The position numbers were made by a program, and so were the translations under genes. 64,000 nt of DNA from assembly GCA_029547705.1 (NCBI GenBank), contig JAKPOU010000017.1:1-64000 (forward strand). Reading direction: 5' to 3'. The DNA comes from Bacteroidota bacterium. Its GTDB lineage: Bacteria > Bacteroidota > Bacteroidia > Bacteroidales > VadinHA17. Each line of letters starts with the position of its first letter. Position 1 is the stretch's first letter. The notes beneath the pieces were generated by a model. It was not told the origin of the DNA. It did not search any database and saw only the letters and a program-made list of their open reading frames with translations. Below are positions 55,223 through 64,000 of the stretch, piece by piece.

Positions 55223-56101
55223 TCAGAAGATTGCTTCCCCCGGCATTCCGGCTTTCATGCTGCCGTCGTTCCTTACCTCAATGCTTACTGCATACACAAG
55301 TGTTACTCTTTCTTCCTTTGTCTGGATTATCCTGGGCGTGAATTCAGCCTTTTCCGATATATGGCTTATCCTGCCGGGGAAACTCCTGTATCCTTTTTCC
55401 CCCTCATCAATCCTGACGGTGCATTCACTGCCGACTCTGAGAGATCCCAGCTGTCCTCCGCTGACATACACCTTCAGCTTCAGCAATGACAGGTCGGCTA
55501 TTTTAACCAGTGGCCTGCCGGCTGTGGTCATTTCCCCTGCCTCGGAATATTTTTCAATAAGGGTTCCCCCGATGGGGCTCCTGACACAGCTGCGGGCCAG
55601 CTGTTCAGCGAGTGTTGCCTTTTTTGTTTCAAAAACCGTCAGTTCGGCAGCAACAGATGCCTTCTGGGTATTGTTTGCAGCAGCCTGTTTCTGCAATACT
55701 TCCACCTGGCCCGCAAGATCATCATACTGCTTCTGTGTGGCCGCATCATTCTTCAGCATGTTTTCAATGCGGGCGATATTCACCCTGAGATTGGCAATCT
55801 GCTGTCCGATAATGTCATTCTGGGCATTTATGGAAGCGATGCGGGTACTTACACTTCTCATGGCGGCATCTATTTCAGCTTTCTGAAGATGGAAAAGCAT
55901 GGTGTCAACAAGTGCAATCTCATCACCCTTTTCGATTTCAGATCCTTCTCTGGCCTCAAACCTGAGGATGCGCCCGCTTGTCTCTGACGAGACAATTACT
56001 TCAGTGGCTTCAAAATTGCCGTATGCATCAGCTTCACCGGATTTGCCGCTGCAGGCTGCAAGCATTGATGCTGTAATGATTACCAGGGATATATTCCTCA
56101 T
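55223..56101 (-). CDS. HlyD-family periplasmic adaptor lipoprotein
   Basis: 292 aa with lipoprotein signal ending MLAACSG. Short lipoyl-like strands around ILRFEAREGSEIEKGDEIALVD, a long coiled-coil hairpin (about 70-165, rich in Gln/Ala: IIGQQIANLRVNIARIENML), and the beta-barrel domain with SPIGGTLIEKYSEAGEMT. It bridges the ABC exporter and TolC. Equivalent to YbhG in E. coli. Confidence 0.9.
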   Translation of the reverse strand: MRNISLVIITASMLAACSGKSGEADAYGNFEATEVIVSSETSGRILRFEAREGSEIEKGDEIALVDTMLFHLQKAEIDAAMRSVSTRIASINAQNDIIGQQIANLRVNIARIENMLKNDAATQKQYDDLAGQVEVLQKQAAANNTQKASVAAELTVFETKKATLAEQLARSCVRSPIGGTLIEKYSEAGEMTTAGRPLVKIADLSLLKLKVYVSGGQLGSLRVGSECTVRIDEGEKGYRSFPGRISHISEKAEFTPRIIQTKEERVTLVYAVSIEVRNDGSMKAGMPGEAIF

Positions 56102-56180
56102 AATAAATGATTATTGATTTATTCTGTCAGTCTTGGGCTTATCGGTTTCACGCCGTGCATCACGCCGCGCCGGTTTGTTG

Positions 56181-57494
56181 TTATTCTATCTCTTTTCCGC
56201 ATATATTCAGATATTCAATCCTTGCCATTGCAAGGTTTATCCTGTGAATCTCATAGTTTATAACAGCCTCTTTTTCGGAATTGAGTACATTCATAAATTC
56301 CGTGGCAGTTATCGTCCCGTTGTCATACTGTGATCCTGCTGCTGCGGTAATCCGTTTCCTCAGGCCGATGAGTTCCGTATCGCTGAGGAGCAGTGATTCC
56401 AGACTTGAAATTTCAGCACTCTTGGCATCCAGAAGCCTTTTCAGATTGTCTTCCATGTCATTCTTCCTGGCCTGTATCAGGTTCTGCCGGAGCGAGACTA
56501 TCTGTTTTTCATTTCTTGCCTTGTTCCAGTCGAATATGTTCCATCTGATTCCTGCCCCGAGAATATAATATGGTGCAAATTCATCCCTGAAGAAATTGTT
56601 TCCGGGCGGATTTCCGTATCCGAAAGTGGCAAAACCGAATGCCCTGGGCATACGTTCACTGTTAATGAGGCTCAGGGATGCATCAAGCTGCTCCCTGCGG
56701 AGATCGAAAATCCTTAATTCGGGACGTGCAAGTTCATCTGTCAGTTCTTCCTTTACCGGCGGCAGCACAAACCGAACCGAGGTATCTATTTCAGTTCCGG
56801 TGAGAGCGGACAGGATTCTGAGAAGGGATTTTTTTCTGATTCCGTTTTCGGTGAGCTGTTGTTCAAGCTTTAACCTTTCCGATGAAAGAACATCAATATC
56901 CGATTTCAGGATCATACCGTTCAGGACTGCCGAATTCAGAGAGGCGATTCTTCTATCTATTACTTCCAGGTAGTTTTGCAGCAGCTCTTTCTGCCTGTCG
57001 AGCAGCATCATACTGAAATAATGACTGTTTACCTGTGCACGAAGTTTATAGAGATCGGACTCATTCTGTTTTTTGCTGATATGGAGATCCGCTTCTTCCA
57101 GGGCCCTGGCACTTTTTATGGCACCACCGTCATATATCATCTGACTGATATCAAGAGTGATCCTGTACTGTTCATGGGGGAGGGGTTTCAGAAGCCCGCC
57201 GGTTCCCGGAAGGGGAAGTGAACCTATTGCATCCTCCATGTTCACAACTGATGAATTATATATGAAACTGCCGTTTGCATCAAGCGACGGGAGCCAGCCT
57301 TTTAAAAGATTTCTGTTCCTTATTTGCCAGATATTGTCGTAAACCTCTTTTTCGGCAGACAAGGGAGCTGTTGCATATGCCATTTCATAGCATTCCTTCA
57401 GTGTAATGACTTTCTGGGCCTTAAGCGGCATGATCCCTGTCAGGACAATAAAAAGTAAAAAATATAGCTTTTGCATGTCAGTATATTGTTTCAT
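56181..57494 (-). CDS. TolC-family outer-membrane channel
   Basis: 437 aa with a Sec signal (LYFLLFIVLTGIMPLKAQ). Two outer-membrane efflux repeats with long helices (QKELLQNYLEVIDRRIASLNS; ARNEKQIVSLRQNLIQARKN) and strand segments such as YRITLDISQMIYDGGAIKSA. Two possible Met starts, six codons apart. It supplies the exit duct of this operon, which makes it complete. It begins 6 bp after the tetR gene stop. Confidence 0.9.
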   Translation of the reverse strand: MKQYTDMQKLYFLLFIVLTGIMPLKAQKVITLKECYEMAYATAPLSAEKEVYDNIWQIRNRNLLKGWLPSLDANGSFIYNSSVVNMEDAIGSLPLPGTGGLLKPLPHEQYRITLDISQMIYDGGAIKSARALEEADLHISKKQNESDLYKLRAQVNSHYFSMMLLDRQKELLQNYLEVIDRRIASLNSAVLNGMILKSDIDVLSSERLKLEQQLTENGIRKKSLLRILSALTGTEIDTSVRFVLPPVKEELTDELARPELRIFDLRREQLDASLSLINSERMPRAFGFATFGYGNPPGNNFFRDEFAPYYILGAGIRWNIFDWNKARNEKQIVSLRQNLIQARKNDMEDNLKRLLDAKSAEISSLESLLLSDTELIGLRKRITAAAGSQYDNGTITATEFMNVLNSEKEAVINYEIHRINLAMARIEYLNICGKEIE

Positions 57495-57500
57495 CTGTGA

Positions 57501-58178
57501 TTACCTGCCTGCGGTTCTCTTTTCCCGGCGGATCTGACCTTTGGAGTCTGCTTCCGGTAACTGCTCCCGGTTTTTAATCGCCCTTATAACAAACTCTGCT
57601 GCATATTCTTTCCTTTTTTCGATAAAACTGTCAAAATCATAATCCTCTTTTTCGAACATGGCTGTGATTATATTTTTAGCAATGAAGGGAAATAAGCTCA
57701 GTGAGGCAATGGAAACCATCAGCTGGGGAATTGAATCAGCGGACACGTTGAATCTTTCAAGTTCCTCACTGTGCTGTTCTGAAAGCACTGTCCATATTTT
57801 CATGATAGGGGTATCCTTTACGAGCTTCTCAACCCTTGAAGGATTCCGGTATATTTCATTCAGGAGAAAGACGGGCAGCCGGGGATTATTATGCAGTAAA
57901 TCAATATGCTCCCTGTAAAAAAGCCTGATCTTTTCCTCAAAGGAAAGGTTTTTGTCAAACACGGGTATGAGTTTCCTGAATATCCTGTCAGCTATATTTT
58001 CAAAAACAGCATTGAAAAGCCGCTCCTTTGTCCGGTAATAATAATGCAGCAGGGACTTGTTTATTCCCGCATGATCGGCAATATCCCGCATGCGGGCCCC
58101 GTCAAAGCCTTTTTCAATGAAAATCTCCGTGGCTGAATCGAAGATCTTCTCTTCTGTTAACTTGTCTTTTTCAGTCAT
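57501..58178 (-). CDS. TetR/AcrR family regulator of the export operon
   Basis: 225 aa. N-terminal helix-turn-helix: EEKIFDSATEIFIEKGFDGARMRDIADHAGINKSLLHYYYRTKERLF is the standard TetR layout (motif spans residues 8-54; key part AGINKSLLHYYY). The rest is an all-helical ligand domain. First gene of the leftward efflux operon, comparable to the regulator CecR that controls ybhGFSR in E. coli. Its own operator candidate is just upstream. Confidence 0.92.
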   Translation of the reverse strand: MTEKDKLTEEKIFDSATEIFIEKGFDGARMRDIADHAGINKSLLHYYYRTKERLFNAVFENIADRIFRKLIPVFDKNLSFEEKIRLFYREHIDLLHNNPRLPVFLLNEIYRNPSRVEKLVKDTPIMKIWTVLSEQHSEELERFNVSADSIPQLMVSIASLSLFPFIAKNIITAMFEKEDYDFDSFIEKRKEYAAEFVIRAIKNREQLPEADSKGQIRREKRTAGR

Positions 58179-58194
58179 GGAATTTAACCGTAAA

Positions 58195-58241
58195 ATTTAA
58201 TCAATAAGATTAAATATATAATTTAAATTTAAAATTTAATC
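58195..58241. promoter_or_regulatory. operator candidate for the TetR regulator
   Basis: The 8-mer atttaatc occurs at 58195-58202, as its inverse gattaaat at 58208-58215 (5-bp spacer, giving a 21-bp palindrome), and again in the first orientation at 58234-58241. It lies 17-63 bp before the tetR start in a very AT-rich gap. The clustered symmetric copies fit autoregulation by a dimeric TetR protein. Confidence 0.55.
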
Positions 58242-58298
58242 GTATGGTCAAATTTAAAACAAATAATTGACATGTATGACTATTCACCTGAAAAAATC

Positions 58299-58306
58299 TA
58301 TCTTTG
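58299..58306 (+). promoter_or_regulatory. -7 box of the Gfo/Idh/MocA gene
   Basis: TATCTTTG matches TAnnTTTG. It lies inside an in-frame upstream extension of the gene (58267-58467), supporting the later start at 58468; the leader would be about 155 nt. Confidence 0.4.
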
Positions 58307-58467
58307 ATTCTGCCGGGAGGGTTTTATCCGGCCCAGAAGCGGAGAGGAAGAAGGTATGTGATACGGGGAAGTACAGGAACATACCGGCTTTCAGGACCGG
58401 ATTATTTCAGACCGGCAGATCTCTGTTTTGTAGGAAAACCTGTAATAATCACCAAAAAATAACAGAT

Positions 58468-59664
58468 ATGGCAAAAGTAGCAATGCTCGGGGCCGGTTTT
58501 ATCGGCGACTTTTACACTTCTTCCATTCATGCCCTCAGAAGCCGTGACAGGGTTCATGTTATCTATTCCCGTGATGAATCACGCGGAAAAGCCTTTGCAG
58601 GGAAACACGGAATACCTAAATGGACAACCTCGATGAAGGAGGCAGTTGAGAATCCTGAAGTTGATGCTGTCGTTATAGGGCTTCCCAACAATCTTCACCT
58701 TGAAGCTGTTGAGCTTGCCGCATCGGCAGGCAAGGCCGTTCTCTGCACGAAGCCCCTTGGCCGCACTGCGGATGAAGCCTTAAGCATGCTGGAGGCGGTT
58801 GAAAAAGCGGGTGTCTTCAACGGTTATCTGGAAGATCTTGCTTATCCCCCGAAAACACTTAAAGCCCTTGATGCGATAAAAACCGGCAGTCTTGGCCAGG
58901 TTATCTGGGTGAGGTCGAGGGAGTCGCATCCCGGTCCTCACAGTGACTGGTTCTGGACAAAAGAGCTTTCCGGCGGCGGTGTGCTCCTTGACATGGGATG
59001 TCACTGCATTGAGATAGCACGCAATTATATCGGAAAGGACATTCGTCCTGCCGAAGTGATGTGTGTTGCGGACACCCTTGTAAAGCCGATAGATGCCGAC
59101 GATAATTCACTCGGATGGGTGAGGTATGAGAATGGTGCAATCGGTCAGTTTGAAGCAAGCTGGACCTTCCGCGGGGGAATGGATCTGAGGGATGAAGTGA
59201 TGGGAACGGAAGGAACGGTCTGGATCAATAATTTTCTCCGTACGGGATTTGAAATGTTCACGGCAGGAGACCGCAAAGGATATGTCGCCGAGAAGGCGGA
59301 AACTGAGCAGGGTTGGCTTTTCCCCGTGGGGGATGAACTGGCTGAGCTCGGTTATTACAATATGTTTACCGATATGTTCAATGCCATGGAAAACAAGCTG
59401 GAACCGCTTGAAACATTTTATGACGGATATATTGTGAATGAGATCATTGATGCATGCTACAGATCGGCAGAAACAAAAAAATGGGAGCCTGTCAGACTCA
59501 GGGTCTGGCGCGGCAGGGAAAAAACAGAACCGGTTTCCGGGATACGCGAATATGACAGGGACCATCTTTTTGTTAAGGAGGAAAGAATGCCGGACGGAAC
59601 GGTAAAGCTGATTCTCAGGGAAAAGAAAACGGGTAAAATTCTGCAGAAAATTCTGAAGAAATGA
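58468..59664 (+). CDS. Gfo/Idh/MocA family oxidoreductase
   Basis: 398 aa from ATG at 58468 ([20 protein letters not shown], the NAD(P) Rossmann motif at the very N-terminus). An open frame extends 67 codons upstream but has no domain and contains a promoter box. [17 protein letters not shown] is the conserved EKP-like region, here with Thr-Lys-Pro. [20 protein letters not shown] holds the catalytic His-containing helix. No signal peptide, so cytoplasmic. Sugar or cyclitol dehydrogenase; the substrate cannot be told from sequence. Confidence 0.9.
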   Translation: MAKVAMLGAGFIGDFYTSSIHALRSRDRVHVIYSRDESRGKAFAGKHGIPKWTTSMKEAVENPEVDAVVIGLPNNLHLEAVELAASAGKAVLCTKPLGRTADEALSMLEAVEKAGVFNGYLEDLAYPPKTLKALDAIKTGSLGQVIWVRSRESHPGPHSDWFWTKELSGGGVLLDMGCHCIEIARNYIGKDIRPAEVMCVADTLVKPIDADDNSLGWVRYENGAIGQFEASWTFRGGMDLRDEVMGTEGTVWINNFLRTGFEMFTAGDRKGYVAEKAETEQGWLFPVGDELAELGYYNMFTDMFNAMENKLEPLETFYDGYIVNEIIDACYRSAETKKWEPVRLRVWRGREKTEPVSGIREYDRDHLFVKEERMPDGTVKLILREKKTGKILQKILKK

Positions 59665-59698
59665 CCTGTGTCCTTCATTCACAGAATATAAATATCGT

Positions 59699-59706
59699 TA
59701 CTTTTG
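59699..59706 (+). promoter_or_regulatory. -7 box of the S41 peptidase gene
   Basis: TACTTTTG matches TAnnTTTG, 18 bp before the chosen start at 59725. It overlaps the alternative start at 59704, arguing against that one. Confidence 0.45.
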
Positions 59707-59724
59707 CGGAATAATCCGATATAT

Positions 59725-61122
59725 ATGAAAAGGATAGTTTATTCTTCCCTTGCACTGACTCTGATGCTGGTTCTGCTTCAGGGGTGCAGGGAAAAGCCAT
59801 GGAACGGGAATGATGATCCGGTTATTCCGCGCGAAACGCTGATCACAAACAAGTGGATAAAGGATAACATGACAGATGTGTATTACTGGAACGACAAGAT
59901 GCCGAAGATTGATTACACCCTGGAGCCTGATCCAGAACAATACTTTAGAAAGCTGCTCTACAAGGATGAAGATAAATGGTCGAGAATAACCAGTGATTAT
60001 CCCTCACTCAAGGCAGACCTGGAAGGCAAGCCGCTCACAATGGGATACGCCCCCGCCTTTTTTCTTATAGGCGACAACAAGATAGTAATAGTTGTGAAAT
60101 ATGTGTATCCGGGTTCGGCAGCAGCCGAAGTGGGTCTGAAAAGGGGTGATATTATTCTCTCCATCGACAATACCCAGATGGACAAATCAAACTATTATGA
60201 CCTGTATTCAGGTGATAACTACACGGTACAGATGGGCCGGCTTGAGGGAAACAGCCTTGTGCCGACGGGAGAGTCTAAGTCCCTCCGGGCAAGGGTCACT
60301 GTTACGGATCCTCTCATTCATCACTCTGTGATAGATGTGGACGGGCACAAGATAGCATATATGGTATATGTTGAATTTATTGCCGGTGAAGGCAGTAAAT
60401 TCCTTCTGGAAATGGATAATATCCTGAATAGTTTCAAAGCTGAGGGCGTTACGGACCTTGTTGTGGATCTGCGTTACAATCCCGGCGGGGAAATCAGTGC
60501 AGCAGTGCACCTGGCTTCTGAAATAGCACCCTGGGAAGTGATAAGCGGAGGAAGTACACTTATTACCCTGAAGTACAACAAGGAGCTGGAGGCATACCTG
60601 AGAAGCGACATGCAGAAATATGGCAGCTATCTTGCCCACAAATTCAAGACAACATCTGCCAACCTGGACCTTGACCGTGTGTTTTTCCTGACCACTTCAG
60701 GCACTGCTTCGGCCAGCGAACTGGTGATAACCGGCCTGGATCCCTACATGGATGTGGTGAAGATAGGAGAAGCGACATACGGGAAATATGCCGGGGCCTG
60801 GGTGATACCGGATGATAATGAAAAATGGGCAATTCTGCCGATTGTTTCCAAATATTCAAATAATGACGGATATACTGATTTTGTGAACGGACTGCCGCCG
60901 GATTATGAAATTGAAGACGACCTGTTTGAGGCAGTTCAGTTTGGAGACACCGATGATCCCATGCTCGCCAAAGCCATTGAACTGGCAACGGGAAAGAAAT
61001 ATGCTCCTAAACGCATGAGAAAAGGGGAAATCCCCAAATATCCCGAAATAATGCCCGAACGGATGAAACTGAGATCGAGCCTGATTTTACAGGGATGTGA
61101 AATAAACCAGTACGTTGATTGA
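59725..61122 (+). CDS. S41 family C-terminal processing peptidase, lipoprotein
   Basis: 465 aa from Met at 59725 (MKRIVYSSLALTLMLVLLQGC, lipobox LLQGC); a start 7 codons earlier is less likely. N-terminal helical region, PDZ domain about 95-190 (VVKYVYPGSAAAEVGLKRGD), then S41 catalytic part: LVVDLRYNPGGEISAA and FFLTTSGTASASELVITGL, which holds the catalytic Ser. TSGTASASE is the canonical S41 site; the Lys partner is around GEATYGKYAGAW. Periplasmic or surface protease, substrate unknown. Convergent with copA, 17 bp apart. Confidence 0.92.
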   Translation: MKRIVYSSLALTLMLVLLQGCREKPWNGNDDPVIPRETLITNKWIKDNMTDVYYWNDKMPKIDYTLEPDPEQYFRKLLYKDEDKWSRITSDYPSLKADLEGKPLTMGYAPAFFLIGDNKIVIVVKYVYPGSAAAEVGLKRGDIILSIDNTQMDKSNYYDLYSGDNYTVQMGRLEGNSLVPTGESKSLRARVTVTDPLIHHSVIDVDGHKIAYMVYVEFIAGEGSKFLLEMDNILNSFKAEGVTDLVVDLRYNPGGEISAAVHLASEIAPWEVISGGSTLITLKYNKELEAYLRSDMQKYGSYLAHKFKTTSANLDLDRVFFLTTSGTASASELVITGLDPYMDVVKIGEATYGKYAGAWVIPDDNEKWAILPIVSKYSNNDGYTDFVNGLPPDYEIEDDLFEAVQFGDTDDPMLAKAIELATGKKYAPKRMRKGEIPKYPEIMPERMKLRSSLILQGCEINQYVD

Positions 61123-61139
61123 AAAGAGAAGGTCTGTGA

Positions 61140-63368
61140 TCATAAAGGCCTGCGCCTGATCCTGAGGCTGTTGGTCACAACGCTTACTGAACTGAGCGCC
61201 ATTGCGGCACCTGCAATCATCGGATTAAGAAGGAATCCGGTGAAGGGATATAGTATTCCAGCAGCTATTGGTATTCCGATTACATTATAAATAAATGCCC
61301 AGAACAGGTTCTGTTTTATCGTTCTGACGGTCTGCTTCGACAATCTGATTGCCTGAGGAATGCGGCTGAGATCTGAAGAAACGATTGTCATTTTCGCAAC
61401 ATCCATTGCAATATCCGAGCCTTTCCCCATCGCTATGCTGACGTCAGACCTGGCCAGTGCCTGAGAATCGTTGATACCGTCGCCTGCCATTGCCGTTACC
61501 TTGCCCTGTTCCTGAAGCCGGAGAATGAAATCATCCTTGTCCTGCGGAAGAGCTTCGGCCAAATAACTGTCAATTCCTGCTTCCGCAGCCATTACAGCGG
61601 CAGCATGCCTGTTGTCACCCGTTACCATGTGAACTTCGATCCCCATCTGATGAAGCTGTCTTATTGCTTCAGCAGAAGATTCCCTTATCCTGTCGGATAC
61701 GGCAAATGCACAAAGGACCTGTTCCCAATCAGAGAAGAAGGATACGGTCTTTGCATCATCTTCCCACCGTGAGGATGCCTCTTGTATCTCTTCATCGACA
61801 GATATGCCTTTTTCTGTCATCAGGGATCTGTTTCCCACGTAATAGGTACTTCCATCAATAACCGCGCTGATGCCCCTGCCGGTTATGACATTGAGGCTGA
61901 GCGGAACGGAATTGCTCATTATTCCGTTGTTTTCAAGGAATTCAACCAGTGGTTCCGCGAGAGGATGATCATTGTTTTTCTGGATGGAATACAGGATTCT
62001 TCCATACACATCCTCAGCTGTGTTTTGTTTCCACAGCAGATCCTTCACTGCCGGCTCGCCGAGTGTTATCGTTCCGGTTTTGTCAAGTACAAGTGCATTG
62101 ATCCTGTGGGCTGTTTCCAGACTTTCGGCATCCCTGATCAGGATACCGTGATCAGCACCCTTGCCTATACCTGTCATGATTGCAGTGGGGGTGGCAAGTC
62201 CGAGGGCACAGGGACAGGCAATAATGAGAACAGTAACCACTGCCAGCAGACTGTGGGTGAGGGCATTTTCTCCTCCGGCCAGCATCCATGCGATTCCGCT
62301 CAGCAGTGCAACGGCGATCACAACCGGCACAAAGACAGCCGCAACCTTATCGACAAGCTGTTGTACGGGAGCCTTGCTTCCCTGTGCCTCCCTCACCATT
62401 TTTATGATCTGGGAAAGAAGTGTTTCATCTCCTACCTTCTCTGCCCTGAAATGAAATGTGCCTTTCTGGTTTATTGTTCCGGCAAAAACCCTGTCATGTT
62501 CCGCCTTTTCAACGGCCAGAGGTTCTCCCGTAAGCATGCTTTCATCCACGAATGATCTTCCTGAAACAAGGGTGCCGTCCACGGGAACCCTGTTTCCGGG
62601 TTTGACAAGCAGTATGTCGCCCCTGTTGACTTCTGTAACGGGAATGTTCTCCTGACTGCCGTCTGATCTGATGATGGTCACTGTTTTTGTCTGCAGGCCG
62701 ATAAGTTTTTTCAGTGCCGATGATGTATTGGCTTTGGCTTTTTCCTCCAGGAACCTTCCGAGAAGGATAAAGGATATGATCACTGCCGATGCCTCGAAAT
62801 AAACATGGTCTGAAATCCCCCTCTGCCGGACCAGGTCAGGGAAGACTGTGACAACCGAGCTGTAAATATATGCTATCCCCGTACTCAGGGCAACAAGGGT
62901 ATCCATATTGGCCGACTTGTGTTTCAGCTGTTTTGCCGCTCCGGTAAAAAACTGCCTTCCGAACCAGAAGACGACCGGAGTGGCAAGTGCCATCATTATG
63001 AAATTTGCATAGGGGATGTTCATGAAGAACATGGCAATGACAAAAAGAGGAGCGCTCAGCAGGGCGGCGCCCGTGAAATTCCTGCGGGTTTTTATGAGAA
63101 AGTCCTGATGTGCCTTTTCCTTCAGGTTCTGGCTGTCAGCTTCTTCGGTTATTATGTCGTAGCCGATCGATCTCACTCCCTTGCGGATGTCTTGAACTGT
63201 AATATCTTCCGGATCGAATTCCACCCTGAGGGATGCATCGGCGAAATTTACGGATGCACTGACTATTCCGGGGAGATCCTTTACAAATGATTCCGTTCTT
63301 GCTGCGCATGATGCGCAGGATAATCCCGTTACGGGATAGGTTTTTGATATATATTTAACTGTTGCCAT
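61140..63368 (-). CDS. copA: copper-type P1B ATPase
   Basis: 742 aa. One N-terminal heavy-metal-binding domain ([17 protein letters not shown], CxxC), eight membrane segments with the metal-transport CPC ([14 protein letters not shown]), [13 protein letters not shown] phosphorylation site, [13 protein letters not shown] (HP motif) and [15 protein letters not shown] hinge. Lower TM residues (N, Y and M/S in the last helices, e.g. [11 protein letters not shown] and [19 protein letters not shown]-type end) match Cu+ exporters. Exports Cu+ (or Ag+) from the cytoplasm. No CopZ or CueR gene is adjacent. Confidence 0.92.
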   Translation of the reverse strand: MATVKYISKTYPVTGLSCASCAARTESFVKDLPGIVSASVNFADASLRVEFDPEDITVQDIRKGVRSIGYDIITEEADSQNLKEKAHQDFLIKTRRNFTGAALLSAPLFVIAMFFMNIPYANFIMMALATPVVFWFGRQFFTGAAKQLKHKSANMDTLVALSTGIAYIYSSVVTVFPDLVRQRGISDHVYFEASAVIISFILLGRFLEEKAKANTSSALKKLIGLQTKTVTIIRSDGSQENIPVTEVNRGDILLVKPGNRVPVDGTLVSGRSFVDESMLTGEPLAVEKAEHDRVFAGTINQKGTFHFRAEKVGDETLLSQIIKMVREAQGSKAPVQQLVDKVAAVFVPVVIAVALLSGIAWMLAGGENALTHSLLAVVTVLIIACPCALGLATPTAIMTGIGKGADHGILIRDAESLETAHRINALVLDKTGTITLGEPAVKDLLWKQNTAEDVYGRILYSIQKNNDHPLAEPLVEFLENNGIMSNSVPLSLNVITGRGISAVIDGSTYYVGNRSLMTEKGISVDEEIQEASSRWEDDAKTVSFFSDWEQVLCAFAVSDRIRESSAEAIRQLHQMGIEVHMVTGDNRHAAAVMAAEAGIDSYLAEALPQDKDDFILRLQEQGKVTAMAGDGINDSQALARSDVSIAMGKGSDIAMDVAKMTIVSSDLSRIPQAIRLSKQTVRTIKQNLFWAFIYNVIGIPIAAGILYPFTGFLLNPMIAGAAMALSSVSVVTNSLRIRRRPL

Positions 63369-63461
63369 TTTATGTTATCCTTTCCGCTCCTTCCTGCGAA
63401 CCAGCCGGCAGGAACAGCTGTGCCTGTTTTACATACAAGAAACATTTGCAGGGCTTATTTG

Positions 63462-63493
63462 TTGAAAAACCGGGAAAAAAACGGATATCTTTG
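63462..63493 (+). promoter_or_regulatory. promoter candidate before the zinc peptidase gene
   Basis: TTG (63462-63464), 21 bp, then TATCTTTG (63486-63493). It precedes a 26-codon frame starting at 63500 and the peptidase gene at 63631. Confidence 0.45.
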
Positions 63494-63499
63494 TGCCCA

Positions 63500-63580
63500 A
63501 TGATCGTTCATACAGAAGAATCAGAATTTCATAACGCTTTTATCCTTTACAAACAGCAGGCAATAATAATAATTCTATAA
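63500..63580 (+). CDS. possible 26-aa leader ORF
   Basis: ATG at 63500, TAA at 63578-63580, encoding MIVHTEESEFHNAFILYKQQ and a short Ile-rich end. The ATG is only 7 bp after the -7 box at 63486-63493, so translation would be leaderless. It may simply be chance sequence; no homology recognised. Confidence 0.2.
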   Translation: MIVHTEESEFHNAFILYKQQAIIIIL

Positions 63581-63630
63581 ACATGAGGGTATCTTTTTTT
63601 TACGGATGCCCGGTATAAAAACTGGAAAAA

Positions 63631-64000
63631 ATGAAATGGCAGGGCAGAGAACGCAGTGATAATGTGGAAGACCGCAGGGGCATGGGTACGGGAGGCCGGA
63701 TGGCAATAGGCGGAGGTATAGGGACGGTTCTGATAGTACTTATTGTACTGTTGCTGGGAGGAGATCCCTCGGCACTTCTGGATGATCCCGGCACGATGAT
63801 CCGTACGGAGCAGTACACGCCTTCTGCGGAAGAGGAGGAACTGGCTTATTTTGTGAGTGTTGTGCTGAAAGATACTGAAACGGTATGGGATGAGATTTTC
63901 CGGAAATCGGGACGTACCTACAGACAACCAAAGCTTGTGCTTTTCAGCGGCCAGGTGGAATCGGCCTGCGGGTATGCAAGTGCCTCCAGTGGTCCCTTCT
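63631..64000 (+). CDS. neutral zinc metallopeptidase (YpfJ family), partial
   Basis: Starts with MKWQGRERSDNVEDRRGMG at 63631 and runs off the window end, so only 123 residues are seen. The order is: a short basic N-terminus, a Gly-rich stretch and one membrane helix (GGIGTVLIVLIVLLLGG), then the beginning of the catalytic domain (VWDEIFRKSGRTYRQPKLVL, GQVESACGYASASSGPF). These match the YpfJ/neutral zinc metallopeptidase family. The HExxH motif should follow beyond 64000. It is divergent from copA. Confidence 0.9.
   Translation, partial: MKWQGRERSDNVEDRRGMGTGGRMAIGGGIGTVLIVLIVLLLGGDPSALLDDPGTMIRTEQYTPSAEEEELAYFVSVVLKDTETVWDEIFRKSGRTYRQPKLVLFSGQVESACGYASASSGPF

Noticed and set aside
54768-55886. 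372-codon open frame on the plus strand
   Set aside because: It runs antisense to the ABC ATPase and HlyD genes, which have clear domains; composition is that of a shadow frame.
58267-58467. 67-codon N-terminal extension of the Gfo/Idh/MocA protein
   Set aside because: The Rossmann motif begins at the later Met, and the extension contains a promoter box.
61782-62555. 257-codon open frame on the plus strand
   Set aside because: Antisense to copA, whose motifs are all on the minus strand.
1-64000. tRNA, rRNA and CRISPR arrays
   Set aside because: All intergenic gaps were read; none has a cloverleaf, rRNA stretch or regularly spaced repeat array. The two-unit repeats found are not CRISPR.

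Overview
The window is from a member of the Bacteroidota, probably a Bacteroidales/Marinilabiliales-type lineage. The evidence is a SusC/SusD pair, an S46 dipeptidyl peptidase, many lipoprotein signals, long Ala/Pro/Glu extensions on ribosomal protein S16, and a recurring TAnnTTTG promoter box with an upstream TTTG about 19-21 bp away, which is the Bacteroidetes primary-sigma pattern. No rRNA, tRNA or CRISPR array was seen. About 50 genes are supported.

Left part (1-16.3 kb), accessory: an ISNCY-type transposase lies at the window edge. Next come glycan-use genes: an exported FAD oxidoreductase, two GH123-like (DUF4091) secreted proteins facing each other, and a leftward SusC-SusD-GH123-like operon. 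A DUF5916/CBM9-like outer-membrane protein and a Tat-exported ThuA-like protein follow. No HTCS, SARP or ECF regulator is present, so control of this locus lies elsewhere or uses a motif I do not recognise.

Middle part (16.3-39.4 kb), mostly housekeeping: prolyl-tRNA editing protein, orphan SiaC-like protein, RNase HI, MarC, S46 peptidase, RNase HII, release factor 2 with its programmed +1 frameshift, a single-ORF fusion of both methylmalonyl-CoA mutase subunits, DUF4190/DUF2752 membrane proteins, RecX, PrmC (which modifies release factors), RibD, LOG protein, thioredoxin, DnaE, S16-RimM, TsaC, a glycosyltransferase and a DapL-type aminotransferase.

Ion-transport part (38.6-45.2 kb): an unrecognised 254-aa protein, a membrane pyrophosphatase with K+-dependent and Na+-pump-like signature residues, a strong terminator, a relic of a threonine dehydratase-like gene, a Kup potassium transporter, and an intact threonine dehydratase-like gene whose 5' end is paralogous to the relic.

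Right part (45.3-64 kb): an EEP-family protein with two rhomboid proteases, MutL with a degenerate endonuclease motif, a second EEP lipoprotein, a complete TetR-TolC-HlyD-ABC-ABC-permease-permease export operon with a clustered 8-mer operator candidate, a Gfo/Idh/MocA oxidoreductase, an S41 peptidase, a CopA-type ATPase, and the start of a YpfJ-type zinc peptidase running off the end.

The most unusual items are the MutA-MutB fusion, the prfB leader with a terminator-shaped hairpin, the kup gene flanked by a paralogous gene relic, and the unknown gene before the pyrophosphatase. I did not find a convincing new defence or mobile system.
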